A stretch of 64,000 nt of DNA from assembly GCA_028023455.1 (NCBI GenBank), contig JAQFVV010000031.1, positions 3,968,001 through 4,032,000 of the forward strand. The letters are read 5' to 3'. A program made the translations under genes and the position numbers. Below, piece after piece: positions 13,375 through 25,884 of the stretch. The number at the start of each line of letters is the position of its first letter. Within the stretch, counting starts at the first letter, position 1. Origin of the DNA: Epiperipatus broadwayi. Taxonomy: Eukaryota > Onychophora > Udeonychophora > Euonychophora > Peripatidae. The notes beneath the pieces were generated by a model that searched no databases, had not been told where the DNA came from, and worked only from the letters and a program-made list of their open reading frames with translations.

Positions 13375-13433
13375 ATCCAAAGCTCCTCACTGATGAAAGC
13401 AACAAGCTAGAAACTAATCTAGGGATATTGGGT
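13375..13433 (+). ncRNA. Hammerhead ribozyme motif, family a copy a3 (slightly decayed)
   Basis: This has the same 59-nt layout as a1 and a2. Distal stem I is ATCCA with TGGGT (one wobble). The core is CTGATGA (13390-13396), stem II AGC-AACAA-GCT and GAAA 13410-13413. Stem III is changed to ACTAAT (one mismatch) and proximal stem I to TAGG (one mismatch). These point to decay relative to a2. Confidence 0.65.
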
Positions 13434-13485
13434 GAGTAGGCAATAAATAAGAGATTTTATGCACAAATCGTCCTGCATATAGTGA

Positions 13486-13728
13486 TTACTCTGGCTTGTC
13501 CTGAGTGGTGCTACTACATGTAAATGGAAAAATGTAGGTGATTTAGTTTGCAAGTTGTGTAAGGAAGGCATAGAAAATATTAGATATCTGTTAATTGAAT
13601 GTAAATGCCTGAAAGCAGAAAGGGTACAAATAATAAAGTTGTGGAAGAATAAATATAGGCAAAGTGATTATACAGAAAGTGGGTTATTGATTTTTATGCT
13701 GGGTTTGGGAAAGATAAGGGGGATTTAG
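13486..13728 (+). pseudogene. LINE-like C-terminal zinc-knuckle fragment
   Basis: An 80-codon open run follows hammerhead copy a3 and ends at TAG 13726. It reads LLWLVLSGATTCKWKN, then VCKLCKEGIENIRYLLIEC and a short KAERVQ stretch. The C-x2-C ... (H to Y) ... C spacing, preceded by a Leu/Trp-rich stretch, is typical of the zinc-knuckle tail found after the reverse transcriptase of several non-LTR retrotransposon clades; the usual His is Tyr here. The start of this run (LLWL-LSG) also recurs after copy a1 at about 12110. So the hammerhead and this tail belong to one element. The clade is not identified. Confidence 0.5.
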
Positions 13729-13985
13729 ATATAAAGGCCATGGAGTTGACAACAATTATGTTATGAAATCGGGATGGAGCAGGATATGGGGAAATGTAGG
13801 CTGGAGAATGAAAAGGGAAGGTAAAGTGGCTAACCAGTTTCTCTGTGCATAGTTTCTGAGAGTTTTCTGATTCCATATAAGGGGGTCACAGTGCATCACA
13901 TCACGTCACCTCTGTGTAAACAGCTTATGTAAGCATAAAGAATAGTGATTGTGTGATGTTTAGTGGTTAATTATTTATCTTATAT
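13729..13985 (+). mobile_element. 3' part of the family a element
   Basis: This is G/A-rich, then G+C-richer sequence with direct ATCACATCACGTCACC-like wording near 13893-13910. It ends in a segment (about 13925-13980) whose reverse complement recurs at 11908-11956 and 27993-28041. This repeated end is probably the 3' untranslated region. Confidence 0.5.
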
Positions 13986-15327
13986 GTATTTGTATTAAAA
14001 TTAAATCCCAAAAAAACTAATAAATTGCATGTATATTATTCTTAAATATAAAAGATATAGTAAAACATGACCATAAAATCAAAACATTTTTAAGGCATAT
14101 GAGTAAATTGTCCACATTAATTCTATTTTGATTCTGAAATTAATGTAAAAGAATTGCTATTTATTTGCCAACTTGAATCATTTCATTTATCTTTTACCCA
14201 TTGTCAGTTATTTAATCATCTTTAATGCATTTCTTTGATTCTAGTTTTTCTGTATATGACTTCATAATATTATGTGTTAATCATGAAGTGCAAATGAAAG
14301 TAGACATACATATCTATTTGAAACTATGTTAAGATGAAAAATACACATACATGTCTAAACATAGATAACAGAATATATATATTTTTAAATTTAATTAGTT
14401 AATCATCAAAAATTCAGTATTATCTTGAATGATTTAAAAATATCAGTAGTATCACATATTTGAGTCATAAATAAATAATATTACTTTATAAACATTCCAG
14501 TTATAATACTTTTTAGACTTCAATAATATCTTAAGAAATCTTAGCTAAGAATGAAGTTAAGTTATTTATTACATTGTCCAATAATGTAAAAAACTTATTG
14601 TGATTTGCAGTTGCAAATCTACATTTTATCATATTTTATGTACCAGGTGCTTCACTCAGACTACTGACAAGGTCCACAGATAGAAGACAGTGGAATGATC
14701 CTCAGACATAATAGCCTTATCCTTCCTACTATCTTGAAGAATAAGGTGTTAGTTCATCAAATGTAAGGTATCATGCAATGCCAGATACTATTTTTGATAC
14801 AACAATTTTTTCCGTGACTCTCTTTTCCTTACTATCTTTAGTAATTTAAGTTAGAGTAGGGTTCAGTCATCATGAATTATATTATCAGTCATCTCCCTAT
14901 ATTAATTATGAAAGTGAATTATGTATTTATGAAATCAGATTTTTATCTTTTAATTATGCATACTTTTTTGGCTCAATCCCGCAGGAGTTATAAAACAGTG
15001 ATGAGGACAAACATAGTACATTGACAGTTATTAGTTGTGATCTTTTCTCAAGGCAGTACAAGCATTAGTAAGTCAGGTTAGAACTTGCTCTAGATTAGTA
15101 ATATCAGTTTGGCAAAATTGGACATTCAAGCAGCCTTACTTTGAGATCTACCTGCATATCATGGAAATGGAATAAACCTATAAAAAGATGCTTACACAGT
15201 TGGACTAGAGTGGCTTTCTTGATGGATTTCATATTAAAAGTAATAAAATAATTTTACTAATGTAATAGTGACAAAAAAAAGATAGTAGTAGTAGTACTAA
15301 AGATAATATATATATATATATATATAT
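13986..15327. other. A/T-rich non-coding stretch
   Basis: No gene was recognised. About 14640-14780 and 14985-15230 are somewhat less A/T-rich but hold no open frame. A TA run lies at 15307-15327 next to the following element. Confidence 0.45.
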
Positions 15328-17271
15328 TGTAACAGGCACACATGATGTTACATTAGTATAATAAATAAAATTAGAAATTAAAAATAAAAAGTTCGCAAAT
15401 AAAAATTTGTTTTTAAAAATTAAAAATTGAAAATTAAGTTATCTAAACTTGTATATATATAAAATCACACGGATGGAAAATTATTAAAAGAAAACTTTAA
15501 AACTAAATTTTCAACAAAAACTTAAAGATTTAAAGATAAAAATATATCTTTAAAAATATACAAAATTTAATTAATTCTTTTGTGTAAAAATGCTAAAAAT
15601 AGAAATGATTATTTTTAATTAGTCTTAAGTAAACTAGCCCTTGGGCATCTCAAAATTTATAATTAAAGGTCAGATAGGAGAGAAAAACAAAAATAGAATA
15701 GCCAATAAAAAAAATCCCTCAGGAAACGAACCACAGTGAAAGAATCATCATTATCATGATGTCACATTCAGTCAATCCGCAATTTTAATATAAAAAGGAA
15801 AAGATTGGAAATAAAATAAGCTGTGTGTTACATGTGTTAATTCTGAGAAAGTTGAAGGAGAAGGGATTGAAAAGATACACTTTTAATCTCTTAAGTTTTT
15901 CCAAAATAAAAAAAAATGAAGTATCGTTTTCCTATATTGTGGAGATTGGTGTCCTGCAATAAGATCCTGCAAAGAGCTATACCAGCTAGAGCACAAGACC
16001 TCCAGATGAATACCAATAGAATGGCTAACAAAATACCAGTTTCCCAGGTCATCATGGGAATTAACACAGGATCCAAATTACAAGCAACTAGAAAGTATAG
16101 ACTTTTCTTTTTAAAACCGTAAGAACTCTGTAACTAATGAACTTTAACTATAAAACTTTTCCAGTATTTAAATATAAATATAAATTCCTATCTGACCAAA
16201 CTAAATCATTTATTAATAATTATTTTTATTATATGTATTTTTAAATTATTTTCATTAATTTTTTTTTTGACTTTTGAGCATTTATTATAATTTTTTTTTA
16301 TTATGCTAAAAAATTTAAATCATTATAAATTTAAGTTGTGTGGGGATAGCTACATAGATTGTAAAGTTATGTTAATTTAATTAAAGGGAGAGTTAATCTT
16401 AGGTTATTTGTTTTTGCAGTGAAATTAGGCTAATGAGTTGGATGTATTGGTGTAATTAGTAAATGTAGCATAAAGATCCACTACATGCAGGATCACATTA
16501 TACACCGCACTTGGGCAAAATAGCCCCATTTCTTACTGACCATCCGAAGCAGACAGTATTTCCTGCTCCATGGATCACCCCTTTAGCCTATGGAATGGGA
16601 TTGTAAGTTGGAAAAATGACCACAATCCCTTCATATGGAGTTTTTTTTTTTTGTATTGTTCTTCTGACCAGACAGACATAACATTCCTGTATTGGATGAG
16701 GGACATTTCTTCTAAATAACCATGCTGTTCAGATGTACACTTCTGACAGTGTGGTAGTGTGCTGTTGTATTCATGCTGCATTGAATACATCGATATTTCA
16801 GATAGATTGGCATTAGTTTGACTGCAAACTTTTGGCCTGGGGTTAAATAAGGGATATAGACTATTTTCTTTTTTGAGTGCAATCTATGTGGTCTATCCAT
16901 ACACGACACTCTAATAAAATATTAATTAACCCATCGGTGCAAACTTTTAAAATAAAAAAGTTAAAATGTAAATTAAACTAAATGCTAAAGTAGATATTAT
17001 ACCAAAGTAAATAATTCTAAATTTTAAATATGTGCAAAATAAATGTTTCTGTGTGTTGTCAATCTGGCAGTGGCTTAATTTATTATTTTTTTAATCTTAA
17101 AAATTATCTCTGCTGCTCCACAAGCTAGTGACTGGGGTATTTCGGTCATATTTACTTAAAAATTAGATCTTAACTGTATCTGCCTACAATATAAATTTTC
17201 TAGGTTCGAATGGCCTGGTGGCACCCATGTATGGCAGATACAGTAACACTCAAAACACCCTGATTGTTATA
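15328..17271 (+). mobile_element. 1.94-kb LTR-like element, copy B
   Basis: It starts TGTAACAGGCACACATG and ends CCTGATTGTTATA, so its ends look like an imperfect TGTAAC...GTTA(C)A pair. The same element is present in reverse orientation at 39075-40983; several blocks align, for example the AAGTTTGCAGTCAAACTAATGCC region, the CAGATACAGTTAAGATC region, and the terminal GTGTGCC block. No reverse transcriptase is inside. A solo LTR of a Gypsy-type element is my best guess, because TGTAAC...GTTACA ends are common there; a large non-autonomous DNA element is the alternative. Overlapping minus-strand ORFs of 61-71 aa (15891-16076, 16575-16909) are not conserved as frames in the other copy, so I do not call them genes. 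Confidence 0.55.
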
Positions 17272-17289
17272 ATATATACATATACCAAA

Positions 17290-19915
17290 TTCTTTAAGAT
17301 CTAAATGGAAAACACCATAGGTATGTAACAAACTGTAAGAATCCTACAGCAGACCTTAGTCTAATCTCATCTTCAAGAGGAGAGAAGTTTAATAGAATAA
17401 GTAGATGGCTACAAATTTTTTGGAAGAACAGATTAGCCAGTGAAAAAAGACTATATAGTGTTGGATTTATTACAAAATTTAAATTAGTTTTCTCCATTTT
17501 TAAAATTCCTAAAAGTATCTATGAAAAACTAATGATGTTAGAACTTGGTTTAAATAATAATACCTGTGGTCAATTTATTAATGCATCTGCTTCAATATTA
17601 GATTTGGAGAAAGAAAGTCCTTGCCAGATAACATTATTATAGCACCTAATACCATTAAAAAATACTTTTTTTAATTTTTTGAGACTTTAATGCACATATA
17701 GGGGCAAATAATAGTTTTGGCAACTGTCAGACATAATAGTATTAGTGTCTACATTCAAATACTATACTATTATTGACTTTTAGCCCAGTACATGGATTAA
17801 CTATCACAAATATTTAGCAAAAGAATCTTCATAGAAAAACAAGAATATATTTAAGCTACATTATTGCCTAGAATGAGAATACAAAAGAGTTCATATTACA
17901 TGAGCATTTACAAGTTCATATTGTTGAACAAATCATACATTAATAGACTCTAAGATTAAAATAACTGCACTAAAAAGGAGATCTTATTTCAATCTCATTT
18001 ACAAAAAATTAATGTTTGTTTTTAAAAGCATCTACAATACATAACAAACTTCAACAGCTATTAAGCATGAAAATTGTTATTTGGACTTTCAGAATGGACA
18101 TTTTATTAAACATAAATCATCTTAAGATATGTGTTATGGATATAAATAAATATATTTTTGGGATTATTAAAAAAAGAATCATAAATGATTTTCTGATAAT
18201 AATTTTATTATTGGTGACTTGATTTAGAAAAAAACATTTTCTGCTTGAAATAATATTAAACTGGATTTTCATAATTAGTGTGCTAGTTTAAAGAGATAAT
18301 TTCAATGATTAACAAGAAAGTTTAAAAATAATATAAATATTTACAGATTATGGTAAGTCTACATTTTTTTGATACATTGACAGGAACATATGTATATAAA
18401 AACTGGTACCAAAATCCTATTAAATCCACTAATGGCACTTTCTTATATGATGACAAACAAAAGGAATATTTTGATTATTTTTTGAATGACATTATAAAAA
18501 CTAAGTTGATAACTTTTAATAATATATTAATTATTTGATTTAGATTTGGACAAATATACCCAACTTAGTGAAATTGAAATAGTTCTTTACAATCTTAAAA
18601 ATGGAAGTGTTGTGGGTTCTTATGAGAGTTTTAATGTATATTAGTTTCAAAAATACTAGCATTTTTTTTTAGAAATATATGGACTCATGAAGTTATACCA
18701 ATTGATCTTAAAGACACTTCTATTGTTCTAACTTTCAAAAATAAATATAAAAGATTGCAGTAATTATTATGAAAATATCATTATTATCCACTTCAGCAAA
18801 GGTAAAATTCCAAGGATTTTGTTGAATAGATTGCTTGCCGTCATGAGTTAAAAATCAGTATAGACATAACAAATGCAAGAAAAATATTGGAAACAAAAAG
18901 GTGATTCTTATATTGCTTTTATTAATTTGGTCATTTGACTCAATTAGACTCATGGTTCTGTTTGAGATTAGTTCATTGATCACCAAAGTTTATTGTATTA
19001 TACAATTTCTACAGAATGGTGTGAAAGGGGATGTTACTATTACAAGTAAAAAATGTGAGCATTTGAAATAAAAACTGATGTTAAACAAGAATATATATAC
19101 TAGCTTCAACTTTGGTTCTGATTTTTATGACAATAGCTATACAATACAGGTTTGATGGTAGGATTTTACTTTGAATTGATTAAAAGCAAGAACTTCACCT
19201 CCTTGGCTTTTGATTTGATAATATGATGAGGATTGTGCTAGCCATGCCAATTCAAAAATTATCTTTAGAATAAACTTAATGTTTTGAATTCAACTTACAA
19301 ATACTTTGATTCAGTAATTAATGTTTATTTAAATTCTTTATTATCCAATGATGGAATAAAAATCTAAGAAATTTTTAGCTTGGGTAATATAATGTAAATT
19401 AATTTAAATATCTTGATAGCCTTTTAATTAAAAAAATGAACTTAGACTTTGACATCCAGCACAGATTCCAATATATTGTTTCTTCTTTTAACAAGTTAAA
19501 AGGCAGAATATTTTATTACATTGAAATAAGTACTGCAACTAAATTAGTCATATATATAACTCTTATTTTATCTAATTTGCTGTATGAAAATGAGATTTGG
19601 ATAATCTATCAACTTAACATAAAGACATTAGAAAAGTTACATTAAAGGTTGCTCTGTAAAATTCTAAAAATATAATAGCAAGATCATAAGATTAATCAAT
19701 GTATTTTAATTTTCTAGATGGGATGCTTCCTTTAAAATGGACATGAAGTGACTGAATAATGCAAGCCTTTCTAAAAAATATTTTATAGTTTTTATGGAAG
19801 AGGCAAACTATTTTTAAATTATAAAGTACCTCAAAGAAGTGCAATGATGTTTATATAGGTGAGAGAAGAATATATTAGAGAACTAAAATTAGACATGGTC
19901 CTGAATTATTTCAGG
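17290..19915 (+). pseudogene. Dead APE-RT non-LTR retrotransposon (LINE)
   Basis: The region reads, with many stops and frameshifts, as one LINE in the plus direction. The apurinic-endonuclease-like part lies at about 17340-17950 (IPKSIYEKLMMLELGL...INASA). It is followed by a linker and a pre-RT block at 18350-18520 (STNGTFLYDDKQKEYF). The RT start is at about 18540-18750 (LSEIEIVLYNLKNG; IPIDLKDTSIV), and the RT thumb/C-terminal region at 19440-19850 (FNKLKGRIFYYIEISTATK; LILSNLLYENEIWIIYQ; LLCKILKI). The order and spacing match APE-RT LINEs. No frame stays open beyond 70 codons and the YADD-type catalytic motif is not readable, so it is long inactive. It begins directly right of the LTR-like element at 15328-17271. 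Confidence 0.75.
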
Positions 19916-20555
19916 AAAAAAAATTCTTTTAGAAGAAGTTAAAGGATAATATTACAAAATATCAATAAAAATAATGATGATGATGATGATAATAGTAATA
20001 ATTTATTTATTTATTAAAATAAACATATAATAAAGTGATATAAATTCCATACAGGAAGAATCTTGAGTGAAAAATTTAAATATAACTGCTAAAAATATTA
20101 ACAAAATACATGAAGTATGAATATAACATATAAAATATTAAAATCACAAAAAAATAGCATTTGACATATTTCCAGTGTAGTAAGTAAATAACCACAATAT
20201 AACAAACAATATGAACAACAAATAAAGCTAATGTATAGTATTATATAACCCAATGCCATAAATACATTTTAAAGATCAAATAACAGGTGTTTGTTAAATT
20301 CACAGAACAAACTTGTATAAACATATTAAATAATTTGGAATCAATATAACTAAATTGTTTCCTACTGGAAGTTTTAAGAAAATTTGATAAAGCCAGTTGA
20401 TATTTAATAGGTAAATGAGTATTTACAACAAAATATTTAGTACCTAAGTTAATTTTTCTACAATAAATATCAAGAATTTTTCTATACTGATATAAATGAA
20501 AAACATTAGTATATTATAAGTCTCATAAATATCTCCAACAGATGTGGTATGTGAT
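19916..20555. other. A/T-rich spacer with GAT/AAT microsatellite
   Basis: A short imperfect trinucleotide array (ATGATGATGATG..., about 19973-19998) is followed by A/T-rich sequence. No gene was seen. The right part may be the untranslated 3' end of the minus-strand LINE that follows. Confidence 0.4.
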
Positions 20556-22440
20556 CTACCAAAAATAACGTGGAGTATATAATTCTGTAAAACAGACAAG
20601 GTAGTCATTGTAAAAGTAGACTAGCTCCCCCAAACTGATTATAACATAACAAGCTTTGATAACAAGAAATATATAAAGTAATAAAAGCTGACTGAGGAAA
20701 AAATTTAGATAAGTAGAAAACATATAATTTAATTTATGTAAATGAGAACAAAGAAAGTTAATATGATCTGACCAGAATAATCTAGAATCAATAAAAACAC
20801 CAAGATAGCAATATCTAGATAGCAAACATTAACAACAAATGAAATATTAGCACAAGTATATTACAATGCCAAAAGTACTTATTACAAATAGTAATGTTAA
20901 GTGAATGTATATTAGATTATAAGAAAAAATAATCACTTTTGTTTATTCAGACTAAATGATAAACCATTAAAAGTTAACCATTTGCTAATTAGAATTAAAT
21001 CATCATTAATTATTTTTTCAAAAAAATTATATAAAAATGCAGTATAAGATAAAGCAATATCATCTGCAAAACCACAAATGCTAGATTCTAATTGTAAAGA
21101 AAATATATCATTTACATAAATTATAAATAAATTGGGACCCAAAACTGAACTTTGTGGTAAACCATGGTTAACTATTATAAAAGAACTTACAACATCAGAA
21201 ATGTTTGTTGCGTGCTTTCTATCCTTTATGTAAGTAACTTGCAAATCATGAAATAAAGCCACTATGAAAACCATATAAATATAAATGCATGAGTAAAATT
21301 TTATGAGTTACAGAGTCAAATGCCTTAGATAAGTCTAAATAAATAGCAACAGTTTTAAGATCTTTATCTAAGGAAGATGTCAAATTGTTTTACATGATTA
21401 TAGAAAGTGTCAAATTAAATACATACTGCTGTTCAGATAAAATATTGTTTTCAAATAAAAATGACATCATTTTCTCTTTAACCATCATCTCTAACAATTT
21501 AGATATCACAGATATAATAGAAATTGGTCTATAATTGTCAAGATGCACAGGATCACCCTTTTTAAAAATAGGCATAATAACATAAACATTCAAACAAGTA
21601 GGAAATAAACTAGCATTTAATAAAAGATAATAAATAAACAAGAATAGGTATGAAGGCTGTTTTATTTCATATAAGAATCTTTAGTATTAACTTATCTAGA
21701 CCAGCTGCACACATTTTTTCAATGATCAATTATACTATACAAATCCAAATCAGTACCATCTGTAGATAAAAAAAGAATGTATCCAAGAATCAGAAAAAGA
21801 CAAATATTGCACAGGTGGTCTATCTGATATATTTTTTAAAAAATATTAAACAAGTCAACAATACATTTTTCATTATTTTCTATTTCAATCCAATTACGAT
21901 TGTGTTTTAAAAATTTAAAGTGATTTGACAAAAGTTTTTTTTTTATAAGAGAGTTTATCAATTTCCATTTCAAATAAACATTTTTATCATTAAAATATTT
22001 TTAATAATATTGAATTTTTAATTTTCTAATGTCAGATTTAATCTCAATATTTAATTTCTTCAAATTCACCAAATCTCCACCCAAGGATTTTAAATGATTT
22101 CTTAGATTATTTTTTTCAACCAAATCATTGGTTATCCAAACTAAATGTTTTCGCTTTTTATGGTCAATTTAAAACCAACCATAGATTTTGTAATTAAAGA
22201 TTTACAAATATTCTGAAATTTTAAAAATGCTGAATCAACGTCATGCAGAGCAAAAACATAATCCCAATATCCGATCACAATTTAATAATTTTAACCCAAT
22301 TGCAAAGTCATACAGACAATTCATAATTTTGATACTGATTTAATCTGATAATATATGATCCAAAATAGATTGACAAGATTTAGTAATACGAGCAGGTGGA
22401 AAAATAGCTTGATTAAAGCCATAATTATAAAGTAAATTCA
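20556..22440 (-). pseudogene. Dead LINE reverse transcriptase
   Basis: Three broken minus-strand frames line up as one reverse transcriptase. At 21641-21390 is IFKKGDPVHLDNYRPISI followed by SKLLEMMVKEKMMSFL, which corresponds to RT fingers motifs 1-2. At 21274-20933 is GLPQSSVLGPNLFIIYVNDI and then FADDIALS, the palm with the catalytic FADD box. At 20825-20556 is YLGVFIDSRLFWSDHI, the region after the palm. Frames shift and stop between and inside these pieces. Sequence up to about 22440 is probably upstream ORF2 too degraded to read. It is not the same LINE as the one at 17.3-19.9 kb. The clade looks Jockey/CR1-like, but this is a guess. Confidence 0.8.
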
Positions 22441-22494
22441 AATAACATCTAGTAGGCCCATGTAGATTATTAAATAAATCTATACTCAGATTTC

Positions 22495-22560
22495 CAAGAA
22501 GAAGAAGGGGGAAAGGAGGAGGACGAGGAGGAGGAGGAAGAAGAAAAAGAAATAAAAAAT
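22495..22560 (+). repeat. Purine-rich GAA/GGA tract
   Basis: This is a run of AAG, GGA and GAGGA units on the plus strand without pyrimidine interruption except one C. It may be simple-sequence expansion near the 5' edge of the preceding LINE relic. Confidence 0.85.
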
Positions 22561-24415
22561 AAAAAGTGGACTAGAGTGTTCTATATGTGAATAAATTTGT
22601 AGTTCACAGATTGGTTTGTATAATCACTGCAAATATTAATCTCTGATATATTATTTTTATATTTTTTTAATCTTTGCTTTTTTTCTCTTGGAGATGGAAT
22701 CATCAAATTCAATTGTAAGTGGCCTGATGCTGATATATTTTCTGCTTCTGATTTAGTTTACTAAATCCTGATATTAGAAGTCTGATTATGTTAATCAACC
22801 TGTATTTTGTTGTAAATAAATATATTTGCTATCTAGATAGGATTTTATATCACTTTAATATTTAGGTATAATTTAAATTTATAATGTTGTAATTAATTAT
22901 TATTCAAGTAATACTTTTATTAACAAATGTACATATTATTGACAATTTTATACAATTATACATATATAAAATTTGATTTACATATCACTATATTTATTTT
23001 TTAATCTTGCTTCATTTTCATTAATCAGCCTTATAATAACTTTAAATTATAGGCAATTGTTGTTATGAATTTTATAAAACATTATTTTCATATCTCAGAC
23101 AAGAATTGACTAATCCTTTCAACAATTTCTTTGAAAAATATCCTGGACCATTTATTTTCAAGTTTCCTTAGCTAGTTGTACTTTTTATTATCAAATATAT
23201 TACAGCTTACTGATAATGTTGTTAAAGAATGCATCGATATCATTGCATTAAGTGGATAAAAATTTAAACAAAATAGAGTTCATGCACACTGCTAAATATT
23301 TATGGTATTGGCCTAATCAGATATAAAGTAGTGTTACTCCTAAAATGAATATATTTTATATTTATGATTATAAAAGTCTTTTTATGTCAAGATTAATCTC
23401 ATGAATAATCAATATATCTGAGTTATGAAATGGAAAATCCCTTTACTACTTTACTCTCATAATCTTATTTCAATTTATTTTCAGCTAGGTGGCATCCATT
23501 GTGATGATGATTGTAGTTCTTGCTCAGAATTCAAAAAATTCATGCTTACTTTTAAAAAAAGCAATATAGATAGTAATAGTCTTATCTAATCACAAGGAGA
23601 TATTGAAAATATTATTCCCACACTGACATACATATACACGTATCATTGACTGACAATTATAGACAGGGTCTAGCAGATGCAAATCATAAAAATAACGCTC
23701 TTTAAAATTATTGAAAAGCTATTAATAGTTATTTAAAAGAGCTTCAAGGTGAGTATTAGCATATATGCTTACCTATGACCAAGAATTCAAATGCAGGCCA
23801 AATAAAAAACATTAAAAAGTTTAGAATTTTTTCCAGATTAAATCTTCTATAGCAAATCATCATCCAATATTAGTCAGTAAATAGATACCTAGATATTCTT
23901 AGCTAGATTGTAAAACAAGGATAAAAATGTTCAAACTTTCAACACTGAGCAATTAGCAAGATTGGTAATAAATCTTATCATTTAATGTTTTCTATGAGAA
24001 GGCTGTTAAATAGGTCTTTGCCCTACTACTAATTGTTTATTTAAAAAGACTGTTTTATCCTCTTACTTAAAGTGATCTTCTGAATAAAGCAATGGTTATA
24101 AAATGAAAATATATGTATTAAATAATATATATTTAAAAAGAACATGCATACATTCAGAAATAAAAACTATAAAACTAAAAAAAATGCAGAAAAAAATAAA
24201 ACAAATAGTAATTAAATATTTACAATTAAAAAAATCATAATATATCAAATTGTTCTTTAACTTTGGTCAGCTTTGACAATTCAACAGCAATAAAATTTTG
24301 TAGTTTGATCATATAAAGTATAATTGAACACATTTTATCACTTGTGAACTTCAATATATTCAGATCATAGTTAAAATAAAATAAAATGTAAAACAATATT
24401 TTATAATAATTGATT
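22561..24415. other. A/T-rich non-coding stretch
   Basis: No ORF, RNA or recognised element was found. Confidence 0.5.
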
Positions 24416-24637
24416 TTATTTACTTTACACTAAAAATTATTGTTTCTTCAACCACAATTGTGGTTTTTATATTTCTATTGAAATAAAAATGTGGTCCAGA
24501 AATTAAGTAGGTCCCTTGTTATAAAAATAGGGATTAACTTAATTAATTTCTGAACCCTCCACACTTTTATTTCAAGTTAAATGTAAAAAATCCATTTGTG
24601 GTGGGCAAAACAATTATTTTTTAGTGCAAAATAAAAA
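24416..24637. mobile_element. Foldback/MITE-like element with about 100-bp arms
   Basis: The left arm (TTTACTTTACACTAAAAATTATTG ... accacaa ... gaaataaaaatgtgg ... cagaaattaagt) pairs with the right arm (ACTTAATTAATTTCTG ... ccacacttttatttcaa ... tttgtggt ... CAATTATTTTTTAGTG) over almost its whole length, with a small A/T spacer near 24520-24530. The imperfect arms suggest an old non-autonomous DNA transposon. No clear target duplication was found. Confidence 0.7.
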
Positions 24638-24835
24638 AAAATGCTAATTATAATTATTTTTTATATTTATTATTATTTAGGCTTTGGATTAAGATTGTAA
24701 TTAGAGATTTGTTTTTATTTCAATTAAAAATGATGCTAAAACACTTTTAAGGTTGAAAGTAAAATCATAAGGATTAAATCAAATTGTTTACAATATAGTT
24801 TTGTTCATCCACTTACTGATTTGTATTTAAGAAAG

Positions 24836-25017
24836 TAGCTAACCTATCTAAAATACTTTAGTGCCATATTAAAATATCAGTGATTTACAAGAAATGCACT
24901 AAATTTGAATAAATTATATTGAATACAAATATATTAAAAACTTGATTTTAAAATTTTATTCTAATTTCAAAAAAAGCATTTAATTGAATGAACCAACAAA
25001 TAATATATATATACAAT

Positions 25018-25063
<46 letters not shown>

Positions 25064-25325
25064 TCTCTTGTGCACATAAAAATTTATTGAAAGTGCTAAC
25101 AATTTATTTTAAATTTGATATAAAAATATTTGAAATTCATTCAAAATTTGATATAAAAATATTTGAAATTTCATTCAACTATTTGTTCCATATTTAAAAA
25201 ACTAGATAATCTACCTAAAATATTTTAGTATCATATTGCATTGCCAGTGATTTATATCAAATGTATCAAATTTAAATAAATTATATTGAATATAAATATA
25301 TTATACTCTTGATTTAAAAATTTTA
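24836..25325. repeat. Local direct duplication, about 360-bp offset
   Basis: The segment 24836-24963 (aacctatctaaaatacttt ... ttgatttt) is repeated at about 25200-25325 with scattered differences. Between them lie a (CT)n/(TA)n microsatellite (25019-25059) and a 32-bp tandem duplication (aaatttgatataaaaatatt units, about 25108-25175). Confidence 0.75.
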
Positions 25326-25884
25326 TTTGAACTTAAATAAAAATATATACAAACAACCCCCCACCCCCAAAAAAGATTGTAACTTAAATAAGATAATTAA
25401 AAAACAGAATCCCCATACTCTTTGGTTTACATTTCTGTTAGCATTTGTTTTTTTAATTAAATGATTATTTGAGAAAATTTTAATTGAATAAAAAATTTGT
25501 TCAAGGATTAAATAAATTTTTATTAAAAATAAAGGATAATCTTTCAATTAACAATGCCACCAAATATTTTTTCTCTCAGTATTTTACTGCTATTATTCAA
25601 TTTAGCGCCTTAGGCAATTACATCTTTGCCTCACCTATTGGACCAGCCTTGAGTAAAATATGCTAATGATAAAATACATTATCTTTCACTTCTTTCAAGT
25701 TTTAAAAAAATAATGAAATATTTTTTAATATTATGAAAAAAATGGTTATATTTATATATAAAATAATCTAATCAACAACAACAAAAACACAATATGAAAT
25801 TACAATTCAATACATGTTGTATATAAAATTAACAGTAAATATTCAAATAAATTTAAAATATCATCTACACATTTTTCTTTTCAA
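25326..25884. other. A/T-rich non-coding stretch
   Basis: No gene is supported. A 60-codon ORF at 25484-25666 (+) has mixed composition (ATKYFFSQYFTAIIQFSALG) but no recognised domain, splice context or repeat partner. It includes the C-tract ccccccaccccc near 25357. Confidence 0.35.

Larger units (their letters stand above)
13263..13442. repeat. 180-bp palindrome holding two head-to-head hammerhead copies
   Basis: The left arm (about 13263-13344) is the reverse complement of the right arm (about 13360-13442) with few mismatches. The centre is a short GATAGATCTTATC-type spacer. Each arm contains a complete family a hammerhead motif, with 5' ends facing the centre, so transcription from either strand would make one copy. 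Confidence 0.9.

Noticed and set aside
14640-14700. Hammerhead-like word ctgacaaggtcc...
   Set aside because: No GAAA with a paired stem III and no complementary stem I arms follow.
15891-16076. 61-codon minus-strand ORF with a hydrophobic segment (TWETGILLAILLVFIWRSC)
   Set aside because: It lies inside the LTR-like copy B, and the homologous part of copy A does not keep the frame.
22495-22560. Coding Glu/Lys/Arg-rich segment
   Set aside because: It is a pure purine simple-sequence tract with no surrounding frame.
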